Notes under the pieces: model-generated
The model's input: the letters and a program-made list of their open reading frames with translations, nothing else
What the model was told of the DNA's origin: nothing
Databases searched by the model: none
Shown: positions 1-12,300 of the stretch, piece by piece
Layout of the letters: each line of letters begins with the position of its first letter
Position numbering within the stretch: position 1 is the first letter of the stretch
Assembly: GCF_032854445.1 (NCBI RefSeq)
Contig: NC_088296.1
Span: forward strand, 12,934,706-12,998,705
DNA from: Liolophura sinensis
Taxonomy: Eukaryota > Mollusca > Polyplacophora > Chitonida > Chitonidae
DNA length: 64,000 nucleotides
Direction of reading: 5' to 3'
Program-made: the position numbers and the translations under genes

Positions 1-216
1 TAAAGATATTATTATTATTATTATATCTTTGTGAATGACTTATTTTGTTGGCACATAGTTCAGACAGCTGCTTTGTGTTGCTAAGTTGAACTACATGTAC
101 ATGGATAAAATCCACAGTTTGATTGTAGATGTATCCATATGTACATGTACTTCCTAAATCCTTAACAAATTCAATTAGTGTCATTATGGTGTGAACAGAA
201 TGTCTTCTCCTTTCAG

Positions 217-341
217 ATACCACTCCAGGAGTATCTCACCGCTATGTTTGGTGAAAACATCCCAGAGACGGAGAATGTAATAGTCACGACTCCAGACTAC
301 TTCAAGAAACTTGACCCACTGTTGCAGAAAACTAAACCAGA
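217..341 (+). CDS. Neprilysin-like exon a
   Basis: Residues 1-42 of the visible part; begins IPLQEYL and ends in a split Glu codon (GA/A). Acceptor tttcag ends at 216; donor gtgagt starts at 342. The donor is also the first unit of a 26-bp minisatellite. Confidence 0.88.
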
Positions 342-3300
342 GTGAGTAGACTCAAAATGTGACCAGAGTGAGTAGGCTTAAAATGTGACCAGAGTGAGTA
401 GGTTTAAAATGTGACGAGTGAGTAGATTCAAAATGTGACCAGAGTGAGTGGGCTCAAAATGTGACAGCAGTGAGTAGGCTCACAATGTGACCAGGGTGAG
501 TAGACTCAAAATGTGACCGGAATGAATAGACTCAAAATGTGACCAGAGTGAGTAGGATTAAAATGTGAACATAGAACACAAAAATTTTATGATGACACAT
601 GATGACACTGGCTGATGCGTTAGTACTAGGAGCCTGTGACCATGATGACACTGGCTGAATGCATTAGTACTAGGAGCCTGTGACCATGATGACACTAGCT
701 GAGCATTTGCTCAAACAGTCGTAGGATTGCAGTGGCCACCAATAGTACATGGATAGCCAATCTTGGGTGGCTGTTTGCATATCAAAAACCACTGCAGCCA
801 GTTGGTACACAAACTCCTCACAGTGGACATTTGCTTGGCCATTCACAAAGTTGCTATTGCCAACCTTAGTCATGGATTTCCGTGTGAAAGAGAACTGCCA
901 CGAATGACTTTTATTCACAAAATCTTCTACCACCTCAACAATTTACAAGTCTGTTACTTATAAAGCCACTGCTCCACAATCTTTATGCCATATTTGTGGT
1001 GGTGAAATATTTTTGGCCCCTCTTTGTGGATTTTATATATTTTTAATGATGACGTCATTTCTGTGAAGACTTAACCATTTCTGATGGTGTGCTTACAGAG
1101 TGTTGGTTGACTATTTGGTGTGGAGCCTGATGCAGGCCGTGCCAGGGTACCTTCCAAGTGACTTCTCCAAGGCGGCTCTGGAATTGGACCGTGTAGAATC
1201 AGGTGTCACAGAGCTCGGACCAAAGTGGTGGCGATGCGTCTCTAAGGCTGACTCAGCCTTCGGGTTTGCTACAGGTGGCCTGTATGTGGAAGATCCAAGC
1301 CGGTTTCACCCAGATACGAAGAAAAAGGTAAGTGTGTACGCAACAAAACTTGCACCACTGTCTTACATAGCCACAAAGGAAGGAACAGCTGCTGCACAGA
1401 TCTGCACACTTTCTGTACTTTTCTAAACTGTACTGCTCGCTTCACAACTGTTGAGAGACATCACTGCTCTGCTACATGTGTGTTTTGTAGTTTGCTTTTG
1501 TAGCAGCAGGTGTTATTTTCTAGTTGTGTCAGGCATGATGTCACTAAGTTCTTTGAAGAAAAGACTTCAGACAGCTGTTACTTTTTGTGTCACTTGAAAA
1601 GATGTTAAACTGTAGTATCAGACATGTCAACAGGATGTAAGGGAATGTTGCTTTTCTATTGGTCTTCTATTTCTTCTAGTCCCTTGACATTTTAACATTT
1701 GACAATACTTGACAACATTTTAGTCATATACAAAAGAAAAACCGGAAGACTTGATAATATTCTTAGCTCAAAAGAGCAGCCAGTACTAAAGTTCTGAGCT
1801 CTGGAATACCAACCAATAGAGTGAGTGAGTACTTGGGGTTCAACATCGTACTTAACAATTTTTCAGTCATATGACGACCAAGGAATCCTTAGTGTGCATG
1901 CAATGTGCCTCCTTGTTGCAGGACGGATTTGCAACGCTCTTTTATCTAGTGCTGCTTCACTGAGACGCCTTACCAAAGGCAAGCAAGCCATCCCGTCTGA
2001 GCCATTATACTGATACGGGTCAACCAGTCATTGCACTATCCCCTTCATGCTGAACGCCAAGAGACAAAGTCACAACTTTCTCTTCTAAGGTCTAAGGTGT
2101 GACACGACCCAGGATTGACCCTGGATCTACTGCCTCTGAAGCTAATGATCTACCAACTGTGCCATCTGAGCCAGTTTTCCTGCTGGTATGCAATGGTTGC
2201 AGTGGTTCTAATACGACTACTGAGCATCATGCAGTGTGAGACTTTCCCGAGACCATCTTTCTCAGAAAAGTGTTGTTGCGAAACCAGGGGAAGTCACTCT
2301 GTTGTCATGACTATTATTAATACCAGTACATATATATATATGCCATATGTATAAATGACCGGTTGACCCGGTGTCGGTTATAAGGTGACTGGACAGCCTG
2401 TCATGTGGCGGTATGCCCTGCCCCGAGAAGACACATGGTGTGAACTCGCATTCCTTGTCATCATATGACGAAGTATGTTAAGCATGACATAAAACTCCAG
2501 GCATGTAAATATATAATGAACAGGTAGAAATTGTGACAATAAATGCTCAGGTACGGGGGAAGGTCTGCCAGCAAAATGCAGATGGTAGTGGGTTACCCCG
2601 GGCTGTGCCCGGTTTCCTCCCACCGTAATGCTGGCCGCCGTCGTATAAGTGAAATATTCTTGAGTACGGTGTAAAACACCGATCAAATAAATAAATAACT
2701 AATTGCTCAGTAACCCGTTACAGTGTTGAAAAAAAAAATCTAATTGTATTTCTACATAATGGCGGTGATCACTTGACAGTATCCTCAACCAATCCTGTTT
2801 CAGATTGAGGACATTCTGGGTGAGATCCAAGACACTTTCATAGAGGAACTGCCCACCGTTGATTGGATGTCCCCAGAAGTCAAGGAAATCGCAATAGAGA
2901 AAGCTCGAGCAGTGAAAAAGAAAGTGGCGTACCCAGACTGGGTAAAACGCCCGTCCAAGCTTGACAAGTATTATGAAAAGGTACTTGTACTGCTGCATGT
3001 GTATAAAACTGACTTTCTGTGAGGTTATATGACCATGTCCAGCTCTTGATGGTCACAGGCAAAGGGCAATCCTCTTTTCTTCAACTATAAACTATAGACT
3101 GCAAGCATTGCAAGCACATAGGTGAAAAATTCTAGAGTATTATGTAAAACGAAATGATTATGGGAAAACGGGAAAGAGCAGATTTTACGAGAGGGCCATT
3201 CCTTGTAAAAAACAAGTATTACAAGTTATTTTATTACGGTAACCTACATGTGTTATTTTACCCAATTCTGAGTCTTCCATTGGTCTTACGGAATTATGAG

Positions 3301-6300
3301 GGGACATGCTCAGCCTACGTGAAAATGTGCTTCATCAGTAAAGTAACATTTTTATTTCTTTGTTTTGCCTCTAAAACTGTACTTTTTGGGGCAAAGTTTA
3401 GTTCATAAATTTATATCACTTTCTACATTGTTCTTATCAAATTCAGTACTGGGCAAAATGAAATGTAAATTGTAGTTCATACATTGATTTTCTGTTGTCT
3501 GTCAGTCCTAGCAACGGGCAACACTGTTTTTTTTTTTTGAGTGACCTCAATGGAGGAATCAGGTTGTTAAAGCAGAAGACGTGGATATTCAACATTGTGT
3601 TTCCCGTAGGCAGTCAGTAAGACTTCAGATTTCAGACTTCAGACGTGGGAAAGGTTTCATCCGGGAATTTATGATATCCATATTTTTTAAATGTATCATC
3701 AGTTAAGAATTTTTCAGCAACGTAATTCCCCTTCAGATTGTCAACCAATCGGCAGAGCTGTGACCGTCGGCTTGCGAGTGTACTTGGCTTTTGTCATGTC
3801 CAAGTTTGTATGACACAGTTCCATTTGTTATGTTATTGTTTATATCATTATTATTTAAAATAATATAGTAAAAGATGCCAATAAACCTATGAATGTGGGT
3901 ATAACAGTTTAACCAACAAATCACATGATCTGTACCTTTGTTTGTTATTGCAGTATTCAGATTTTCATGAAATGTCTTGTTTTGTCAGGTGGTGATGACT
4001 GATAGCTTCTTTGAAAGCATGTTGAATATAAGAAGATTTTATCTGGAAAAGGATATGGACAAGCGAGGAAAGCCCCCAGATGTTAGCATGTGAGTTTTGT
4101 GCATTGTATTGTATTCGCATAACCATGCTTTAGAACAAGGGTTTTGTTGATTTCCCCACTTTGGGTATTCGTTAAAGAGTCGATGACCTTCCTGGGGCTA
4201 TGCAGTGTTATGTTTGATGAAGACCACCTGTGTTCTGTACATGTCTGTACATCACACGTGGGAACGTTTGATGATGCTCCTGGGGCTGTGCAGGGTTATG
4301 TTTGATGATGACCACCTTTCTTCTGCACAGCTCTGTGCATCACATGTGGGAAAGTCTGATGACAGTCCTGGGGCTGTGTAGGGTTATGTTTGATGGAGAC
4401 CACAGGTCTTCTGCACATGTTTGTACATCACACGTGGGAAAGTTTGATGATGCTCCTGGGGCTGTGCAGTGTTATGTTTGATGAAGACCACCTGTGTTTT
4501 CAACATGTCTGTACATCCCACATGGGAAAGGTTTGATGATGCTCCTGGGCCTGTGCAGCGTTATGTTGGATGAAGACCACCTTTCTTCTGCACATGTCTG
4601 TACGTGGGAAAGTTTGTCAGTAATTTGTGGTACTGTAAATGACCTAAATTTTTGCACATTAGTTACTGTTGCACGATCTGATTGGCGACGGTGATTAGCT
4701 GTATGGCAGCTGTGGTTGCTAATCCTCGCCACATGGGGTTAAGTCGGTGACAGTGAGGTGTGCAGGCCTCCTGACTAGTAGGCCCAAATATACCCATGAA
4801 TGAGATCAAATATCAAGTATCAAGACATGCAATGGCTAGTACAGATCTTTAAATTCCAAACACTGTCTCACGTCAGACACAATGACCATGCCAAACAAGG
4901 AATGTACATTTGCAGTGTACACTGTAGGCCTCAGTTTAAGTGACAAACCGAGTAGTTGGTAAGGCCTGCGTGGAAATCACCTCACACCAGTATCTGGCAA
5001 AAAGTTCTCTGCTGAGAACCCTCATTATGCACCCAGTATGTGCACAGATGTATTTTAGCTGGAAATGTTAGAGAAATAAATAGCTTCTATAAGTATGTCA
5101 GTCTACGCACACATTTTCTTTCATTACAGTGGGAACTGTCCTCTTATTTATACAAATGAGTTCCCTTTCCCTTGATTTTGTAACAACCCCCCCCCTCCCC
5201 CACTCTCCCCCCATGAAGCACAGAATACATACTCCAGACAAGGTTGTTATCACAAATGGAGTGCCCATAACACTGACATGGAGTCCCTGGCTTTATATCC
5301 AAGTGAAATGCATGTTTTATGATCACCTGTGTACAGTTTTGCCCCGTCATGATTTACATGTTGCCAGCGACAGGCTAGGTTATTGTTTTGCCCTTTCTCC
5401 AGCAAAAATCTTGTCATCGATGGATAGACATCAGAAATTTGAAGTGCTGTGTTTGTAAGTGGCTTGTACCTACAAGAAGATACAACTGATCCGTGGGACC
5501 ATGATTTCATCCCAGGAAACTCGATCAACAGTAAATGAAGTATAAATTCATATTGACGAAATGTTGGTGGAAGTTGCCATTCTTTCGAATCACACCGAAA
5601 TGAAATTTATAGCCGGAGCGATGGCAAAATGTGCGTGTGTATGTGTCGCATTAATGGCAGTGTAACATTTTCATCTGCTAGTGGGCATAAGTGGGAAGGT
5701 CTGTCAGCAACCTGCGGATGGTCCACCATAATGCTGGCAGCCGTGGTATAAGTGGAATATTCTTGAGTATGACATAAAACACCAATCAGATAAATAAATA
5801 AATAAATAAATCATCTGCTGGTGGGCCTAGTTTGCAAGTATGGATATGTGTTGAGTTAAATTTTGCCACAGCTTCGTACGTGAAGAGTCCTGCAGCGAAA
5901 CGGATGTTTGACATGACACTCCACGTGCATAAAGATACTGGGTAGTCATCCCTAATCTCCAGAGAGTTTCGGCGCTGTGGAAGCGCATCAGGGCTGGTCA
6001 AGGGATTATATAGGGATATGGATAATAAAACAATCAAGGTGCACCTGTTGTGAAGTGGATGTGTTTATGATTATCATTATGAGTAATAGAACTGAGGAAA
6101 ACATGAACTGCTTGTGAAGCATGAGCTTTTTTATTATATTCTTGAACTGTTCATATAATCCCCTGACCACCCCTGGTGCTCTCCCGCGGCACCCAGTCAG
6201 AAACAACCACAATCAGTGCAATGAATCATGGGATACACGTTCCAAGTCTGAGTGTGAAACATTAGCTCATTTACCATAGTTACTTCTAGTAACATTCTGG

Positions 6301-9300
6301 TTTCCTCAGTCCATAGTAGAGACCAGTGGAGTGTTAACCTGTGTTCTCCATGGCCGACAGTAGAGCCTGCTGTGAGTTCCAGCTCGTAGTGGCTTCCTCT
6401 TTGGTCATATCTGGGAAGGTCTTGCAACAACCTGAGGGTGGTCATGGGTTTCCTCTGATTTCTTGCAGGTTTCCGCTCACCATGCATAATGTTGCAGGTT
6501 TCCGCTCACCATGCATAATGTTGCAGGTTTCCGCTCACCTTGCATAATGTTGCAGGTTTCCGCTCACCATGCATAATGTTGCAGGTTTCCGCTCACCATG
6601 CACAATGTTGCAGGTTTCCGCTCACCATGCATAATGTTTTTGTGTTATATAAGTGAAACTTCAATCAAACAAATCATCATCACAAAGGCAGGACTGAACT
6701 ATAGACCACACAGAAAGGTACAGATGTCATTTAGAAAGTGGATTAAGTAAGAGGATTAATCTGCGCTATATTCAGGAAGTGTAATCCATATTAACAATAA
6801 TACTGTTATAGACCACACAGCTTTGGCCCAAAGTATTTTAGGTGGAAATGTTTTGCGTACATGTAAGTATAAGTAGATATATATCATACACTGTAGATTT
6901 AGCACGTGGTTTTGAATCCACTACGCATTTGGTTTGCTTTATCATGTGTTTATGGTGTATTTTCAGATGGAGTCAGACACCAGCAGTTGTGAATGCTTAT
7001 TACAGTCCTTCCCATATTTGGTTTGCTTTATCATGTGTTTATGGTGTATTTTCAGATGGAGTCAGACACCAGCAGTTGTGAATGCTTATTACAGTCCTTC
7101 CCATAATTACTTTGCCTTCCCAGCTGGCATTTTACAACGGCCGTTCTATGATCCAGATTTTCCAGAGTAAGATCAGATTTATGTACATGTATAAGGTATT
7201 ATAAGGCTTTAATAGCCTAATGTACCATTCATGAACTGTTCTCTAGATATTTTTTGTTGATTAAATTTGGCCGATTAATTGGAAAACTATGTTGTATAGC
7301 TACATGTTGAACACAATATACATGTATGTGGATTTCCGAAACTGAAATAACTGTCTCCAAAAAAATTGACTCAAGTGAACCTCAAAACTTGCAATTTTGG
7401 GTCTCTATCCCCACTGCATGTGCACTGCATCCAGCATACATCCGCCTAAGGATTTCCACCCAATCATTGATCGTACCTTTATGTATTATAAAGCGTATAT
7501 TTTCCTTGTTTTGTAACAAATGCATGCTGGTTCACAACCTTAGAAAACAACAATAACCAGTTCTGTGAACCAGTTTGTCAACACAAACAGGCTGCAGGAA
7601 GTCACTGTGCTTAGTCAGCACACCAGCGATAGTGAAAGAGGCAAAAAAGCAAATATATCATGCGACTGTATATTGGCTTTTTTTGCCAGAAACTTTTACC
7701 ATTAGTAGTTTGACTAGTAGTAGTTTTTCCTCCCACCATAATGATGGCTGCCGTCGTATAAGTGAAATGTACTTGAGTATGGCGTAAAACACCAGTTAAA
7801 TAGATAAATAAATAAGTTTGCCTCTAGTCAGTGTGCAGGGACTTATTTTCCAGTGCCATATGTTGTTTTGAACCCCTATCAGTGTCAACCTGTGTCCGGT
7901 GGAACCTGATAGGTTCGTGAATTGTGTGTACATGGCTCAGTATATCAAGGTATATGACGTTGGACATCGCTACCTGTATCTGGATTAATTGAAGATGACC
8001 AGAATGGAGGTCTGTGTTTTATGTCTTCAGTAAAAGAGAAGTTAGGATCACATCAGAGCCCAATCATTCCATCATCCCACGATGTATAAACTCTGTATTG
8101 AATTAGAATCTGCAGCTGAATAAATAGCTATTCACTGCCTGTAAGTGGACTGTAACAGACAATCTGTTCTTACCTGGCGTCATACCTCAGTTGGTAGAGC
8201 AGTGGGGGATAGACACCCAAAATCGTGAGTTTGAAGCTCACTTAAGTCAATTTTTTCGAGACAGTTATTTCAGTATCAGAAATTCAACATACATGTATAT
8301 TGTGTTCCCCGGTGATGTCTGTTGTGATATGTTAAAAAACAGTGCTAGAAATTAACATGTAATAAGCCATGGAAACAAGATTTGTAATGTTGATCTTTTA
8401 CTTCACTGCAGGCCATTCAACTATGGGTCCATCGGGTTTGTTATGGGTCATGAGCTGACACACGGCTTTGACAATACAGGTATTTCTATTACTTATGGCA
8501 ATAGTTGTGTGTTCTTGAGTATGGCGTTGTAGAGCGACGATCAAATAAGTAAATAAATTAGTAGCTGTACAGGCTCTCACTGGCGATGCAGTCAAGAATA
8601 CCTCATGTTTTAACATCAAACTATTGGTTTCAGTCTGCAACATCTGTGTGTTGCTTTGGCCATCCATCTGTGTGTTGCTTTGGCCATCCGTCTGTGCGTT
8701 GCTTTGGCCATCTGTTGGTCTGGCCAGCCAGCCGTCTGTCGGTCTGGCCATCCGTCCGTCTGACTCTCTGACCATCCGTCCGTCTGTCGATCTGGCCATC
8801 CGTCTGGGTGTTGCTTTAGCCTTCCCTCTTGTCTGTCGGTCTAGCCATCGATCTGTCTGTCAGTTTGTCCGTGTGACTGTTCTTATTCCTGTTAACACTG
8901 TTCCTGTTCCTGTGTCTCTCAAAACAAAGTATTCCTGTATTGAATGTTTTCCAACTTGTGTTTTGCTCTAAATAAGTCATCTAACGTACCTGTTTTAAAC
9001 TGCATCTAGTTGTTACCAGTCCCTACAGCAAAGGAGTTCTGAGTGCATTCTGAGTGCATTCTGAGGTGTGTTTCATAGACAATTAATACACATTGTCAAG
9101 ACGCACTCTAATCATGTACAGTCTCTCATTTACATGGGAGTCATTGTACTTTGACAGGAAAGCATTGGTATCCTATGGCTAGAGTTGTTCACCCAAACCT
9201 GCTGATTTAGTGTTTAAAGTGCATGTAGTTTTTTATGTAATCATGGACACAACCTTCTTCCAGTGGCGAATATGAAAGTAGAAGAACTTGTCATACCGGT

Positions 9301-12300
9301 ATCACTGGTATCTAACATTATTACAGCTGATGCTTACTTTATTGTTTGTTTTCTTTCACTTTAAACCTTACAGATTGTGTATTGTTAACTTATTTCAAAG
9401 AAGCATTTCCAAGATTTGAAAATGGATGAATATATGGTTTGTTTGTATTTGGCTGTATATCCAAGTTTGTCATTCTCCAATCTGATTTTGTTGAATTAGG
9501 ACACGTATGGTTGTACATTGTATATCCCAGGTAAATTCCAGGTAAATTACTCCCTAATCTCTTTATGTTATATTAGGTCGTCTGTATGACAAGCAAGGAA
9601 ACCTGCACAACTGGTGGAACAACCAATCATTGGAGGCCTTCAAGGAAAGGTCAAAGTGCATGATTGAGCAGTATGACAAATACAAAATACAAGGGAGATC
9701 GGTATGCTTAACTTTAATTCTTGCATGAATTGTTTTCGTAATACTAATAACACAACAGTCAACAGTTTAGTGACAGTTGTGATATAACTATGACAACTAC
9801 CTGGCCATATAGCAGAAACATGTATACAGGCCTTCGTGGTCAAGTCGTTACTGTGCTAGCGCAATACACGTTCATTCTAGCTTCACCTACGGTCGTGTTG
9901 GGGAAGGTATGTTAGCAATCTGCAGATGGGTTTGAGTTTCTCCAGGGCTCTGCCCAGTTTCTGCCCACCATAATACTACCAGTTCTTGTAAAAGTAAAAT
10001 GTTCTTGAGTACAGCTTAAAACACCAATCAAATAAATAAAGTACACATATAAAATACTACCTTCTGTACTCAAAATTGCTGCGCAGCACCAATTAGTGAT
10101 GCTAAGGGGATTACATGCACCTTTTTTGAAAGAATTTTCGGTCTTTGCCCAGTCGCATGTATGCACATGTGTAGATCAGTTATATTATGTGAAGATCAGT
10201 TATTAATTTGATGGGAGGTGTTACTTTACATGTATGGTGTGATCAGGTACCGGGTATCTTTAATGGATGAGACCAGTTAATAATACACAGTTATCTATTT
10301 CAACTGTGATTGGATAAGTTATTTTTTTTTCCTTTTAATGTATCTAGTGATGCTGGTTGTATAATTGAGAAGATAAATGATATCTTTAGTAACCAGGGAA
10401 CTGGGAGGAACCAGTTACCTGGTGCTGGGACCAGTTACCTGATAATGGGACCATTTACCAGATAATGGGACCAGTAACTGGGTGAGGGGACCAGTTAATG
10501 GGTGATGGGACCAGATACTGGGTGATGGGACCTGCTGATGGAACCAGTTTACCTGGTAATGGGACCAGTATTCTAAGGATGGGACTAGTTATATAATGAT
10601 GTAATTAGTCATAGTTTGCTGGTAGCTGTTATTGTATGATAGAAGCTATAATCTTTATGAGGGATTTTAGTTATTTATGGGATGGGATGAGCTGTGTGGT
10701 TATTTTTTGATGGAAGCTGGTTTCTTAGTACAAATCCAGATATATGTACACCTACATGTATCTTAACTTGTAATCAGATTGACTCTGCTTTCTTATGATG
10801 TGATGAGCTGTATTATATATAATGTTTTGTATATAATGATGGAACAGGTTTATATATAATGATGGAACCAGTTTATATAATGATGGAACCGGTTATTTAT
10901 GATGATGGAACCAGTTTATATAACAATGGAACCAGTTTATCTATAATGATGGAACCAGTTTATATATAATGATGGAACCAGTTTATATAATGATGGAACC
11001 AGTTATTTATGATGATGGAACCAGTAATATATGATGGTGGAACCAGTTTATGTATAATGATGGAACCAGTTTATATAACAATGAAACCAGTTTATATAAT
11101 GATGGAACCAGTTATTTATGATGATGGAACCAGTTATATATGATGGTGGAACCAGTTTATATGTAATGATGGAACCTGTTCTATATAATAATGGAAGTGG
11201 TTATAAATAATGATGGCACCAGTTGTAGGATGATGAAACCAGTTTATGTAATGATGGTGCTGTTCAGTCCTCCCCTGGGCTCAGCCCGGTTTCTTCCCAT
11301 CATAACGCTGGCCGCTGTCGTATATGTGAAATATTCTTGAGTACGACGTAAAACGCCTATCAAAAAAATAAGTTAATGCACTTCAATCCATAGGTGAGGG
11401 GGGACCGAACTCTGGGTGAGAACATTGCAGACAATGGGGGTATCAAGGTGGCTTATCGAGCCTATCAGAAGTGGTTGATGAACAACACACCTGCCAAGCA
11501 GCTACCTGGACTACCTCCCAGCGATCTCAAGTTGTTTTTTATTGGGTTTGCTCAGGTAAAGCATGTTACCATTACTAATACGCCTACCTCTACCTTCTAC
11601 CAAGTTTGGCTGAAAGGCATTCTTGTCATCCTGTACATTCCAGTTTCCTCCATTATGCTGTTACCAAAAAAATCTTGAGGACTAAATTCATGCAGCATTA
11701 TTCAATGAATTAATGTAAGATTTTTATCAAAGAAAAAAACCAAAAAGGCCTGACAGTTTATTGCTGACTTTTGACCTACGCAGATGTATATTTCTAAACG
11801 GCTTAACCATTTTGTTGTTTTAATCATTAACTTTTGTGAACACAGTAACACTGGCTTGAAATTTTCATGAAGCACGGTTAGTTCAACTTAACTTCCACAA
11901 CACACATGATATGACGCGCACTTATAATACAGAAGGGTTACTTAACCTTAAAGTACACTTCGTGAAACTGAGGCCAAGTACACTTCATGAAACTGAGGCC
12001 GAGTACACTTCATGAAACTGAGGCCAAGTACACTTCATGAAACTGAGGCCGAGTACACTTCATCGAACTGAGGCCAAGTACACTTCATCAAACTGAGGCC
12101 AAGTACACCTTATCAAACTGAGGCCAAGTACACTTCATCAAACTGAGACCAAGTACACTTCATCAAACTGAGGCCAAGTACACCTTATCAAACTGAGGCC
12201 CAGTACACTTCATCAAACTGAGGCCAAGTACACTTCATCAAACTGAGGCCAAGTACACTTCATGAAGCTGAGGCCAGATTGAACAATAGTGAGATTGGAT

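Noticed and set aside
6967-7015. A separate upstream exon of the neprilysin gene
   Set aside because: It is the duplicated partial copy of exon e with no donor and the wrong frame.
8183-8250. tRNA gene
   Set aside because: A- and B-box-like motifs are present but arms do not pair; best seen as a SINE-head remnant.
8398-8971. 115-133 codon frames around the HELTH exon
   Set aside because: Overlap the true exon in the wrong frame or strand and run through a degenerate 23-bp repeat.
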